64,000 nucleotides of DNA. It comes from F23-B02 sp946405205 (lineage in GTDB: Bacteria; Bacillota; Clostridia; Oscillospirales; Oscillospiraceae). Positions 23,890-32,319 of this stretch are shown in pieces. The position numbers and the translations under genes are program-made. The notes under the pieces were generated by a model that was not told the DNA's origin, did not search any database, and was given only the letters and a program-made list of their open reading frames with translations. The stretch lies in contig CAMJGL010000010.1 of assembly GCA_946405205.1 (NCBI GenBank), positions 1 to 64,000 of the forward strand. Direction: 5' to 3'. Position 1 is the first letter of the stretch, and each line of letters opens with the position of its first letter.

Positions 23890-26211
23890 ATGCATAAGAT
23901 CGCAAAGCTCATTGTTGACAACCGAAAGCTGATAATGATAATTTTTCTCGCGGCGGCGCTTCTGTCGGTCTATACCTCCACTCTGACGGTTGTTGAGGAC
24001 GACCTGAACCGTTTTCTGCCGGAGGATACTGAGACCCGTCAGGGCCTTGACGCCATGGAGGGCGAGTTTATCACCTACGCAACGGCGAAGGTCATGGTGC
24101 GGGATATTTCCCTTGACGACGCCGGACGTCTCGCGCAGGATATTCAGGCGACAGACGGGATAAGATCCGTGACCTTTGACGATACCGAGCATCATTACAA
24201 AGACGGCTGCGCCCTGTTTGACGTCACATTTGCCGGCGGGGTGGACGACGAGATAAGCGCCGAGGCCCTCGCCGCGCTCAGGGAGCTCGTGTCGGGTGCC
24301 GGCGATACGGAGATCTATACCGAGGTCGGCATGGATCTGACCAAGGACATAGTAAATGACATGATATATGTCGGCATCCTGGTGGTCATCATCGTCACCG
24401 CTTTGCTGCTGCTTACCTCCCGCAGCTACGCCGAAGTTCCGGTACTTGTGATAACCTTCGTTGCGGCCGCCGTCCTTCAGCTCGGCACAAATTTCATTTT
24501 TGAATCCATCTCCTTTGTATCGAACGCAGTTACGCTCATACTTCAGCTCGCTCTTGCGATAGACTACGCGGTCATACTGTGCAACCGCTTTGCCGAGGAA
24601 AAGCAGCATCTCGGGCAGTACGACGCCATCGTCGAGGCTCTGGCGAAGGCCATACCCGAGATTTCCTCCTCGAGCCTCACCACCATAGGCGGCCTTATCG
24701 CCATGACCTTCATGCAGTTCGGTCTCGGCGTCGACCTCGGCAAGGTGCTCATAAAATCAATAATCTTCTCCATGCTCTCGGTGTTTCTGCTGATGCCGGG
24801 GCTCCTGACGGTCTTCGGCAAAGCCATCGAAAAAACGAAGCACCGCAGCTTCATCCCGCGCATCGACGCGGTCGGCCGCTTTGCATGGAAAACGAGAAAG
24901 ATACTGCCTCCCGTGTTCATCTGCATCGCGCTGGTGTCCTTTTATTTTGCAAACCGGATCCCGCTGTCGTACAATTACAGGGACGCCTACCCCGTTCGCC
25001 TGAACGAGAGCCAGACCGCCCACGCGCAGATCGTCGAGACCTTCGGCGAGAGCAACACGATGGCTCTGGTGGTGCCCTCCGGCGACTACGAGACCGAAGC
25101 GAAAATGCTCGATGAGATCGCGGAAAAGGAGCATGTCACCTCGGTGCTGGGCATAGCGAGCGTTGAGGTGCTCGACGGGTTCCGCCTCGGGGACAGGATC
25201 ACCATCGGCGAGTTTTCCGAGCTTGCAGGTCTGGACAACGTAACGGCCTCGGCCCTGTTTGCCTACTACGCCGCAAGAAACTCCGATTACGACCTTGTGA
25301 AGGAGGATCTGCGCCAGTATAAGATCCCGCTCATCGACCTGTTCATGTTCCTGTACGACACCGCGGAAAGCGGCGATATCGAGCTTGATAAGGACAAGCT
25401 CGACATGGTCGAGTCGCTTTACGCTCAGCTGACCGACGCCAAGGCTCAGCTTCAGGGCAGGCATTACAGTCGTATGCTCATTTACTGCGACACCGCGGTG
25501 CAGAGCGACGAGTCCTACGCACTCATAGAGGAGATACACTCCGTTGCCGAAAGCTATTACGGCGACGACGTCTACGTCACCGGCGACGCCACCGCGTCCC
25601 GCGATCTTGATATGTTCTTTTCGCAAGACAGCCTCATGGTCAGCGTGCTCTCGGCACTGTTCGTGGTCGCAATCATTATATTCACCTTCCGCTCCTTCGG
25701 GCTCGCGGTGCTGCTCATCGCGGTCATCCAGGGCAGCATATGGCTCAATTTCTCCATCCCGTATTTTACCGGCGACCCGATATTCTTCGTCGGCTACCTC
25801 ATCGTCAGCGCCATACAGATGGGCGCGAACATTGACTACGCAATAGTCGTATCCAACCGCTATCTCACCCTGCGCGGCCAGCGCTTCTCGCGCCGGAAGG
25901 CCGTGACGGGAGCTCTCAACGGAGCCCTGCCGACGCTGATAACCTCCGGCAGTATTCTTGCCATAGCCGGGCTGCTCATCGGCATGCTCACCAGCGAGGC
26001 GACCACCTCCGGCATAGGAATAGCCCTCGGACGGGGCACCTTTATATCACTGCTGCTGGTGCTTTTCGTGCTTCCGCAGATGCTTATCTGGGGGGATAAG
26101 TTCATCAGGAAGACACGGCTTTCAGGGAAAAGCCGCCTGCGCGTGCCGCCTCGCTTCGCCGGCGACTTTGAGGCCGTTGCAAGGGAGCAGAAGCGGCAGC
26201 AGTCCCAATGA
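23890..26211 (+). CDS. MMPL/RND-superfamily exporter
   Basis: A 773-residue RND-type membrane protein with duplicated halves. Each half has one N-terminal helix, a large outside loop, then about five helices. The conserved intramembrane aspartates appear as LALAIDYAVILCNRF in the first half and MGANIDYAIVVSNRY in the second, the hallmark of MMPL proteins. These use the proton gradient to export lipids or hydrophobic compounds. I start at ATG 23890, with TTGGAG ten bases upstream. An AT-rich promoter region (TTGAAG, 17 bases, TATAAT) precedes it. The next gene, a coiled-coil membrane protein 64 bases downstream, is probably co-transcribed. Confidence 0.9.
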   Translation: MHKIAKLIVDNRKLIMIIFLAAALLSVYTSTLTVVEDDLNRFLPEDTETRQGLDAMEGEFITYATAKVMVRDISLDDAGRLAQDIQATDGIRSVTFDDTEHHYKDGCALFDVTFAGGVDDEISAEALAALRELVSGAGDTEIYTEVGMDLTKDIVNDMIYVGILVVIIVTALLLLTSRSYAEVPVLVITFVAAAVLQLGTNFIFESISFVSNAVTLILQLALAIDYAVILCNRFAEEKQHLGQYDAIVEALAKAIPEISSSSLTTIGGLIAMTFMQFGLGVDLGKVLIKSIIFSMLSVFLLMPGLLTVFGKAIEKTKHRSFIPRIDAVGRFAWKTRKILPPVFICIALVSFYFANRIPLSYNYRDAYPVRLNESQTAHAQIVETFGESNTMALVVPSGDYETEAKMLDEIAEKEHVTSVLGIASVEVLDGFRLGDRITIGEFSELAGLDNVTASALFAYYAARNSDYDLVKEDLRQYKIPLIDLFMFLYDTAESGDIELDKDKLDMVESLYAQLTDAKAQLQGRHYSRMLIYCDTAVQSDESYALIEEIHSVAESYYGDDVYVTGDATASRDLDMFFSQDSLMVSVLSALFVVAIIIFTFRSFGLAVLLIAVIQGSIWLNFSIPYFTGDPIFFVGYLIVSAIQMGANIDYAIVVSNRYLTLRGQRFSRRKAVTGALNGALPTLITSGSILAIAGLLIGMLTSEATTSGIGIALGRGTFISLLLVLFVLPQMLIWGDKFIRKTRLSGKSRLRVPPRFAGDFEAVAREQKRQQSQ

Positions 26212-26275
26212 TGTGAATTAACGCGCGCAAATGATGGGGGAACTCATTTGGGCGCTCTGAGAAAGGAAGAGCAAA

Positions 26276-27904
26276 ATGAAAAGAACATTGTTGACCGCCG
26301 TCAGCGTATGTCTGATACTGGCCTCGATATTCGGCATTTTTGCTGTGAGCGCCGGTATGGACGATATTTCGCAGATACTGCGGTTCAAGAAAAGCCAGAA
26401 GGCGGATATCCTCGGGTTTGTCGAAGTTCTTGACGGGCGCGTGGCCGAGGTCAGGAAGAACGAGGCCGAGCGCGCCGAGGATGAGAAGGAATTTGCCGAG
26501 AGCGTCGTTACCGACGACATAGGCGGCGAGCAGCTCAGTCAGGGTCAGCAGGAGTATAACGCCGGCGCGGACCGTATCTCCCGGGGGCAGGCTGAGTACG
26601 ACGAGGCGGAAAAGCTCTATAATTCAAAGCTTGCCGAGTATAACGCCGCCGAGCAGAGGCTTGCCGACGCCGAGGATCAGCTTGCCGAGGCAAAGCTCCA
26701 GCGCGACGCCGGTCAGGCAAAGCTCGACGCCGCCACTCCCGCTTACGAGAAGGCAAAGCCCGTTTACGACGCGATAAACCTCATCCCCGGCTCTGACGCG
26801 ATCGCCGCCTTTCTCGCCAAGCACGGATACACCTCGATCCAGGAGCTCAAGGACGCGATAAAAGAGTATGAGGACGGGCAGGCGCAGCTTGCCGAGGCAA
26901 ACGCCAGGATAGCCGAGGCCGAGCAGGAGATAGCCGACGGCAAGGCACAGCTTGCCGAGGCCAAGGCTCAGCTTGACAAAGGCAAGGCACAGCTTGATGA
27001 AGCCAAGGCTCAACTCGACAGCGGCAGGGCGCAGCTTGCCGACGCGAAAAACCAGCTTATCGCGGGTCAGGCCCAGCTCAACGACAATGTTGAGAAGATG
27101 AACGGCCTCAAGGATCAGCTCACAAAGTATGACGACGCCGAGGCTGCCGTAACGACCGGCATCGCCGCGCTTATGGAGATAGAGGGCATCGCGGACAGAG
27201 TCTCGGACGAGAGCGATTATGAGTCCGTGCTCGAGGCGGCGAAGGAATACGCCGAGGAGGACGCTGAAAATCTCACCCGGGAGCTGGACCTGCGCAAGAG
27301 CCTCAACTCCACGCTGCGCATACTCAGCCTCGCCGCCATCCTCGCCGGAGCCGTGGGGCTGGCCGCCGCGCTGCGTCCCAACGGCAAGAAGCTGCTTGCG
27401 GCGCTCATCGCAAGCGGCGTCGCCGCCGTCGGCGCGGCTGCCGCGAACATTTACGGCTTCACCAACGGTTATCAGTATTTCGTCTACGCGCTTTCCGACG
27501 GCTCCGGCGACGGCAGCCTTCAGCGGGTCGCCATGCTGGTGCTGCTCGCCGTTTCCCTCATAACCGCCGTCCTCGCCGCCGTCTGCACAAAGGCGTATAA
27601 CGGCGCTTTCGCCTCCGGCGCGCCGGACGTGATGCCCGTGCCGCCCGCGGACATCGCCGGCGACGATTACGACGACGATGATATGGACGACGAGGAAGAC
27701 GAGGACGAGGCGGAATCGGCAAGGCCGCGCCGCGCCGCCGCACCCTCGGACATAAGCGAGCTTGAGGCGAAGACCCGCAGGCTCAACGAGGAGACCGAGC
27801 GCCTTGAACGCGAAGCGCGGCTGAAGGAATATGAGGCCGCCCAGCGCGAATACGATGAGGCTCTGAAAAAGTACGAGGAAGCCCGCAGGAAAGCCGGAAA
27901 ATAG
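26276..27904 (+). CDS. Coiled-coil membrane protein with xxxLxxG heptad repeats (YhgE-like)
   Basis: 542 residues. Residues 1-28 form a signal or anchor helix. Residues 85-160 and 200-275 form a long outside coiled coil built from heptads such as AQLDKGKAQLDEAKAQLDSG, the LxxG heptad type seen in YhgE/Pip proteins and other surface proteins. Three membrane helices lie at about 345-445. A very acidic Asp/Glu stretch and a basic helical coil (EYEAAQREYDEALKKYEEA) form the cytoplasmic tail. It follows an MMPL exporter. A protein of the same layout is at 57631-59262. The function is unknown; an envelope scaffold or exporter partner is plausible. Confidence 0.75.
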   Translation: MKRTLLTAVSVCLILASIFGIFAVSAGMDDISQILRFKKSQKADILGFVEVLDGRVAEVRKNEAERAEDEKEFAESVVTDDIGGEQLSQGQQEYNAGADRISRGQAEYDEAEKLYNSKLAEYNAAEQRLADAEDQLAEAKLQRDAGQAKLDAATPAYEKAKPVYDAINLIPGSDAIAAFLAKHGYTSIQELKDAIKEYEDGQAQLAEANARIAEAEQEIADGKAQLAEAKAQLDKGKAQLDEAKAQLDSGRAQLADAKNQLIAGQAQLNDNVEKMNGLKDQLTKYDDAEAAVTTGIAALMEIEGIADRVSDESDYESVLEAAKEYAEEDAENLTRELDLRKSLNSTLRILSLAAILAGAVGLAAALRPNGKKLLAALIASGVAAVGAAAANIYGFTNGYQYFVYALSDGSGDGSLQRVAMLVLLAVSLITAVLAAVCTKAYNGAFASGAPDVMPVPPADIAGDDYDDDDMDDEEDEDEAESARPRRAAAPSDISELEAKTRRLNEETERLEREARLKEYEAAQREYDEALKKYEEARRKAGK

Positions 27905-27936
27905 TTTTTCTGCCGCCGCAGGCAGAAGCGAAAAAC

Positions 27937-27977
27937 AGCCCCCTATGTAGGATAATACGACTGCATAGGGGGCTTTA
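27937..27977 (+). terminator. Intrinsic terminator after the coiled-coil gene
   Basis: AGCCCCCTATG (27937-27947) / CATAGGGGGCT (27964-27974), ending in TTT. It ends just before the regulatory site of the next operon. Confidence 0.85.
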
Positions 27978-27985
27978 TCGCGGCA

Positions 27986-28050
27986 CCTATAAAATTGACA
28001 CAAGCTGCTGCATTATCTGCCTATCCGCGGACGTGAACGGCAGATATACT
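27986..28050 (+). promoter_or_regulatory. Promoter A of the shared regulon (kinase/regulator operon)
   Basis: CCTATA (27986-27991), N4, TGACACA (27996-28002), N17, CCTATC (28020-28025), N19, TATACT (28045-28050). The same words at the same spacing occur at 30960 and 32199. The two CCTAT words are direct repeats 34 bp apart. No good -35 hexamer lies 17 bases before the -10, as expected for an activator-dependent promoter. Confidence 0.7.
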
Positions 28051-28070
28051 TATATCAAGGGGTGAATAAT

Positions 28071-29378
28071 ATGCTTCGCATGGAGATCGCGCTGTTCCTT
28101 GTTCTGGCCTTTATCGCCTGCGTGTATTTTTCCGCGGGAAAGAAGTACACGCTGCTGCACCGCACCTTTTCCTTGCTGCTTGCCGTTACGATGGTCCATC
28201 TGGCGTTTGACGCCGCGACAGTTTATACCGTGAACCATCTGGAGACCGTACCGGTGCTCCTGAACGATATCCTGCACAGGCTTTTTATCGGTACCCTTGT
28301 GCTGGTCGTGTATCTGTTTTACCAGTACATCGCCGTTCTTGTGGAGGAGGAAAGCGGGAAGCCGCGGCATCTGGACGCGCCCGCGAAAATATTCCTTGCT
28401 ATCGCGGAACTGGGAGTCCTGCTGCTGCCCATTCACTACGCGGTCACGCCCGACGGGAACTACTCCGACGGTATCCACGCCGACGTCTGCTATGTCAGCA
28501 TGACCTTCTATCTGTTTCTGTGCGTGTGGCTGCTGCTGCACAACCGTAAGCGGATCGACCCGAAGAAGAAGTTTGCCATCGGCACGGCGCTTGTGATAGA
28601 GGTGTGCGTGTCGCTGCTGCAGGCGTTTCATCCCACCTGGCTCATCAGCGGCATGGGCATCACGCTTATGACCCTGTCGTTCTACCTGACCCTGGAGAAT
28701 CCGGACATCCTCCGTGCGGAGCTGACGGAGCAGAAGATGTCCATGCTGTATCTGAAAAGCCAGGTAAACCCCCATTTTTTGTATAACACGCTGGACACGA
28801 TCCGCATCCAGGCTCAGCTCAACGGGGACAAAAAAGTAGCAGATCTGCTGATGCGGCTGGTGGATTTCTTCCGGCTCAGCGTAAAGGTGGACAGGCAGAT
28901 GGTCGCTCTGGACGATGAGCTGGAGCTGCTGGAGGCGTATATGGAGCTCATGTGCTGCCGCTACCCCGAGCTGCGGTGTGAATATGACATAGACCCGGAT
29001 CTGGGCGGCGTTCAGGTGCCCAACTTCATTTTGCAGCCCATCGTGGAAAACAGTCTCCTCCACGGGCTGAAAAACAAGGGCTACCGCGGACAGGTGCGCA
29101 TATCGGCCCGTAAAGCGGCGGATGACCGGATGGAGCTTCTCGTCTGCGACAGCGGAAGCGGTTTTGCCGAGGGAAAGAAGGCGGAGATCGACTCCATGCT
29201 CCTGACCTATGCCAGGCAGCCGGCCAAGCTGGAGGGAAACAGCATCGGCATCCTGAATGTGCAGAAGCGGATAAAGCTGCTCTGCGGGCGGGAATACGGG
29301 CTTTCGTACACCGAAAATCCCACGGGCGGCGTGACGGCGCATCTGCTGCTGCCCGTAAACAAGGAGGATGGAAAATGA
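28071..29378 (+). CDS. LytS/YesM-type membrane sensor histidine kinase
   Basis: A 435-residue kinase. Residues 1-215 contain about six membrane helices and no large outside domain. The His_kinase domain begins near 225 with MLYLKSQVNPHFLYNTLDTI (phospho-acceptor H in NPHFLYN). The N-box is FILQPIVENSLLHGL and the G-box DSGSGF. The start at 28071 has AAGGGGTG nine bases upstream. Its stop overlaps the ATG of the AraC-type response regulator, the typical YesM-YesN pairing. The signal is unknown; the membrane-embedded sensor suggests an envelope stimulus or small hydrophobic ligand. Confidence 0.92.
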   Translation: MLRMEIALFLVLAFIACVYFSAGKKYTLLHRTFSLLLAVTMVHLAFDAATVYTVNHLETVPVLLNDILHRLFIGTLVLVVYLFYQYIAVLVEEESGKPRHLDAPAKIFLAIAELGVLLLPIHYAVTPDGNYSDGIHADVCYVSMTFYLFLCVWLLLHNRKRIDPKKKFAIGTALVIEVCVSLLQAFHPTWLISGMGITLMTLSFYLTLENPDILRAELTEQKMSMLYLKSQVNPHFLYNTLDTIRIQAQLNGDKKVADLLMRLVDFFRLSVKVDRQMVALDDELELLEAYMELMCCRYPELRCEYDIDPDLGGVQVPNFILQPIVENSLLHGLKNKGYRGQVRISARKAADDRMELLVCDSGSGFAEGKKAEIDSMLLTYARQPAKLEGNSIGILNVQKRIKLLCGREYGLSYTENPTGGVTAHLLLPVNKEDGK

Positions 29379-30133
29379 AAAAGCTGCGCGTGCTTCTGGT
29401 AGACGATGAGATAATGATACGCGAGGGCTTCAAGCGGCTCTTTGACTGGGAAGGGCATGACTGCGAGGTCGTGGGCGAGGCCGCCGACGGCATGGAGGCT
29501 CTGGCTCAGATCGACGCTCTGCGCCCGGACATCGTGATCATGGATATCAACATCCCCATCATGAACGGCTTGAAGGTCATACGGCTGAGCCGGATGAAGC
29601 ACCCCGACACCGCCTTTGTCATCGTGTCCGGCTACGACGATTTCGCCTACTGCCGCGAGGCACTGCGGCTGCAGATAACGGACTATATCCTCAAGCCCGT
29701 GAACTACGAGGAGTTCGGTACCTGCATCGACAATCTGAAGATCTCGCTGTTTCAGCAGCGTGTGTCGGCAGCGCCGGAGCCGGAAAAGCAGGAGGAGCGG
29801 ACCATCGCCGGTATCACCCGCTATCTTCAGGAGCATCTGGCGGAGGAAATGAGCCTCTCCGTTCTGGCGGATGAGTTCCACCTCAACCCGCAGTATATCA
29901 GCCAGCTTTTCCGAAACGAGATAGGCGTGAATTTTCTGGCCTATCTCACAAACATACGCATCGAGAAGGCGAAAAAGCTGCTGCTGTCCACCCCTCTTTC
30001 CGTTGCCGAGGTGGCGGAGCGGGCGGGATACGGGGATTACAGGGTTTTCACCAAGGTGTTTAAAAAGTCCGAGGGCGTGACCCCGTCCCAGTACCGGCGC
30101 GAGTTTCTCGACAGCGCGGACACAAACACCTGA
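29375..30133 (+). CDS. YesN-type response regulator with AraC-family output
   Basis: 252 residues. Residues 1-120 are a receiver domain with acidic pocket D10/D11, phospho-acceptor D57 in IVIMDINIP and the conserved K in ILKPVNYEE. Residues 145-245 are two HTH motifs of the AraC type (LSVLADEFHLNPQYISQLFR and SVAEVAERAGYGDYRVFTKVF). AraC-type regulators bind direct repeats, and the CCTATA/CCTATC direct repeats at three local promoters are the best candidate targets (inference). Translationally coupled to the kinase. Confidence 0.93.
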   Translation: MKKLRVLLVDDEIMIREGFKRLFDWEGHDCEVVGEAADGMEALAQIDALRPDIVIMDINIPIMNGLKVIRLSRMKHPDTAFVIVSGYDDFAYCREALRLQITDYILKPVNYEEFGTCIDNLKISLFQQRVSAAPEPEKQEERTIAGITRYLQEHLAEEMSLSVLADEFHLNPQYISQLFRNEIGVNFLAYLTNIRIEKAKKLLLSTPLSVAEVAERAGYGDYRVFTKVFKKSEGVTPSQYRREFLDSADTNT

Positions 30134-30163
30134 TGAAGCCGGCAGCGTTTTTGGGAGGACGAT

Positions 30164-30916
30164 ATGAATACCGACTATGTTGACCTGACGCCTGAAAATC
30201 TGGCGGACGAGCACCTGTGCTGCATCATCCGCACGAAAAAGCCCCACCCGGGCGTGGAGGCCAAGCGCCTGTGGCTGGCAGACAGGCTGAAGGAGGGGCA
30301 TGTGTTCCGCAAGCTGAACGTAAAGGGCTGCGTGTTCATCGAATATGCTCCGCTGGAAACGGCATGGGTGCCCGTCGTGGGAGACAATTACCTGTACATC
30401 TACTGCCTGTGGGTAACGGGCTCTCCCAAGGGCTGCGGCTTCGGCAGGGCGCTGATGGAATCCTGCATCGCCGATGCGAAGGCTCAGGGGAGATCCGGCA
30501 TATGCATGCTGGGTGCGCAGAAGCAGAAGGCGTGGCTTTCCGACCAGAGCTTCGCGAAGAAATTCGGCTTCGAGGTCGTGGACACGACCCCCGGCGGCTA
30601 TGAGCTGCTGGCGCTGTCCTTCGACGGCAGCAGGCCGGCCTTTGCGCCCGCCGCAAGGCGTGAGACGATCGAAAACATGGAGCTGACGGTGTATTACGAC
30701 CTGCAGTGCCCATATATCCCGCAGCGGATCGAGACGCTTCGCGCCTATTGCGATGAAAGGGACATACCTGCCTCGTTTATCCTCGTGGACAGTCTGGAAA
30801 AGGCCAAGGCTCTGCCCTGCCCCTTCAATAACTGGGCGGTTTTTTACAGGGGAAAGTTCGTGACCGTCAATCAGATAGACGGCCCCGCGCTGGAACGCAT
30901 ACTGAAGAAAAGTTAA
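30164..30916 (+). CDS. GNAT acetyltransferase with C-terminal YoaP domain
   Basis: 250 residues. Residues 1-160 are a GNAT fold with the acetyl-CoA loop GSPKGCGFGRALMESCIADA. Residues 170-250 are a thioredoxin-like YoaP domain beginning ELTVYYDLQCPYIPQR, where a CPYIP replaces a CxxC redox pair. Members of this architecture are usually annotated YoaP; the acceptor substrate is not known. GGGAGG lies before the ATG. It is the third gene of the two-component operon and is followed by a terminator at 30920-30952. Confidence 0.82.
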   Translation: MNTDYVDLTPENLADEHLCCIIRTKKPHPGVEAKRLWLADRLKEGHVFRKLNVKGCVFIEYAPLETAWVPVVGDNYLYIYCLWVTGSPKGCGFGRALMESCIADAKAQGRSGICMLGAQKQKAWLSDQSFAKKFGFEVVDTTPGGYELLALSFDGSRPAFAPAARRETIENMELTVYYDLQCPYIPQRIETLRAYCDERDIPASFILVDSLEKAKALPCPFNNWAVFYRGKFVTVNQIDGPALERILKKS

Positions 30917-30919
30917 GAT

Positions 30920-30952
30920 AACGGAGGTGCATTCTGCGGCGCCTCCGTTTTA
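30920..30952 (+). terminator. Terminator of the kinase/regulator/acetyltransferase operon
   Basis: AACGGAGGTGC (30920-30930) / GCGCCTCCGTT (30939-30949), followed by TTTAC. It separates operon A from promoter B. Confidence 0.8.
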
Positions 30953-30959
30953 CTGTTTG

Positions 30960-31024
30960 CCTATAGAACTGACACAAACAGCCGAAAAAACAGCCTATCG
31001 CGGACAGACGGGATAATGTAGAAT
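30960..31024 (+). promoter_or_regulatory. Promoter B of the shared regulon (DUF2975 operon)
   Basis: CCTATA (30960-30965), N4, TGACACA (30970-30976), N17, CCTATC (30994-30999), N19, TAGAAT (31019-31024). Spacing is identical to promoters A and C. Confidence 0.7.
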
Positions 31025-31054
31025 AAAGGTGTAAGCAAAACAGGAGGCTGCGTT

Positions 31055-31585
31055 ATGAAATCATTACAGACCATTCAGAAAACCTTCCGTATCTTTCAGA
31101 TACTCACTAAGATAGCCATGATCCTTTCCTTTGTCTGGGCGGGTCTGGCCGCGCTCGGGATGATTTGCGGTATCGTCTGGCAAAGCGGCGGTACGGTGAT
31201 CGGTGCCGACCGCGAGCTTATGCTTTTCCTGACCGGGACCGGCAGGCTGACCGAAATGAACGGCATTCTTCTGACGGACACCGTACTTGCCCTGACCGAC
31301 GGCATTCTTTTTACATTCGCCCTGCGCTATTTCAAAGCGGAGCAGGCTGACGGCACGCCTTTCACTCACAGCGGCGCCGAACAGATAAAACGCCTCGGCA
31401 TACTCACCGTCGCTCTGCCCCTGGCGGCTGTGATCCTCAGTGCCATCGTGTGCGCCGTCTTCGGTCTGCCGCATGACGCGGCAGGCGACCGCGGCGATCT
31501 CACGAGCGCTGCAACGGGCATCGTTCTCATCCTGGCCTCTCTTATCTTCCGCTACGGCGCGGAGCTTGAGGAGAAGCGCACATGA
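31055..31585 (+). CDS. DUF2975-family membrane protein
   Basis: 176 residues with four predicted membrane helices, ending SLIFRYGAELEEKRT, which resembles the RYGAELQ ending typical of DUF2975. The family is unassigned functionally and is often near small regulators in Firmicutes. AGGAGG lies eight bases before the ATG. It is the first gene behind promoter B, and its TGA overlaps the ATG of the following small membrane protein. Its promoter shares the operator of the nearby two-component system, so it may be a target of it. Confidence 0.75.
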   Translation: MKSLQTIQKTFRIFQILTKIAMILSFVWAGLAALGMICGIVWQSGGTVIGADRELMLFLTGTGRLTEMNGILLTDTVLALTDGILFTFALRYFKAEQADGTPFTHSGAEQIKRLGILTVALPLAAVILSAIVCAVFGLPHDAAGDRGDLTSAATGIVLILASLIFRYGAELEEKRT

Positions 31586-31881
31586 AAGAGTTTGTATTAT
31601 CCGCGCTCCCCTGGGTGATGGTGGGCATCGCGCTGGCGATACTGGCGGTAAGCTTTGGCTCGGAAAAGCGCAGGGGCGAGGCGCGGGGCGCACACATCGC
31701 CGTGGGAGCAAGCTTTGGTCTGCTGCTGGGCGTGACGCTCAACAGCTGCGGCTTATGGGAAAATCATCTGCTCGGGCTTGTTCTCGGCCCTCTGTGGGGA
31801 ATGGCTCTGGGGGCGCTTTACAAAGGCGAAGAAGCCCCGGAGCAGGATAAAGGCTCCGATAACGGGACGAAAAAACCATAA
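31582..31881 (+). CDS. Small membrane protein of unknown function
   Basis: 99 residues with three hydrophobic segments (about 6-25, 38-58, 62-80) and a charged C-terminal tail rich in Lys, Asp and Glu. I recognise no family. It is translationally coupled to the DUF2975 gene by a four-base ATGA overlap, which is the main support that it is real. The central LLLGVTLNSCGLWENHLLGL contains its single cysteine. A terminator follows 14 bases after the stop. Confidence 0.7.
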   Translation: MKEFVLSALPWVMVGIALAILAVSFGSEKRRGEARGAHIAVGASFGLLLGVTLNSCGLWENHLLGLVLGPLWGMALGALYKGEEAPEQDKGSDNGTKKP

Positions 31882-31894
31882 GAAAGCAAGCTAT

Positions 31895-31930
31895 GAAAGA
31901 CGCGGAACGCATGACGTTCCGCGTCTTTTC
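31895..31930 (+). terminator. Terminator hairpin, repeat copy 1
   Basis: GAAAGACGCGGAACG / CGTTCCGCGTCTTTTC with a five-base loop CATGA. An identical 36-bp copy lies at 32156-32191. Confidence 0.85.
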
Positions 31931-32155
31931 AGCGTGTCAAAAAAGTCCTCCCGGACTTTTTTGCACGCTTCAAAAACGCCAAGTTTTTTGTGAAATTTCA
32001 TTTCACGAAAAACCTCGCCATGCTCGTCAAAAAGCCTGATAAATCAGGCATTTTTGATGGCTATTTATCTAATTCGAGGCGGGCTGCCGCCCCCTCGAGC
32101 TCCCCCTGTCCGTCGCTTCATTCTATGCATTCATTTTTAGTTCTTTGACAGTCTG
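31931..32155. other. Hairpin-rich intergenic segment between two identical terminators
   Basis: 225 bases without a credible gene. It carries AAAAAAGTCC / GGACTTTTTT (near 31940-31962), GAAATTTCATTTC, AAAAGCCTGAT / ATCAGGCATTTTT (near 32030-32055) and a CTCGAGGGGG-type inverted repeat near 32078-32100. Together with the flanking duplicated hairpins it looks like an inserted or duplicated non-coding cassette. Confidence 0.5.
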
Positions 32156-32191
32156 GAAAGACGCGGAACGCATGACGTTCCGCGTCTTTTC
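32156..32191 (+). terminator. Terminator hairpin, repeat copy 2
   Basis: Identical in sequence to 31895-31930. It ends eight bases before the CCTATA of promoter C and would insulate that promoter from upstream transcripts. Confidence 0.85.
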
Positions 32192-32198
32192 AGCCGCA

Positions 32199-32263
32199 CC
32201 TATAATTCTGACACATTCTCCTGCAAAAAGCCTCTATCGAACAGGCTTAAAAAATGATAGAAT
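32199..32263 (+). promoter_or_regulatory. Promoter C of the shared regulon (flavodoxin operon)
   Basis: CCTATA (32199-32204), N4, TGACACA (32209-32215), N17, TCTATC (32233-32238), N19, TAGAAT (32258-32263). It has one mismatch in the second CCTATC word; all spacings equal those of promoters A and B. Confidence 0.7.
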
Positions 32264-32319
32264 ATATAATGGCAGCCGATATCTGCCGGGTTTAAGCTTT
32301 TTTAAGGAGTGTGCACGAA

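Noticed and set aside
26221..26255. Hairpin GCGCAAATGA / TCATTTGGGCGC between the MMPL and coiled-coil genes as a terminator
   Set aside because: It has a two-base bulge and no T-tract; the genes are probably co-transcribed.
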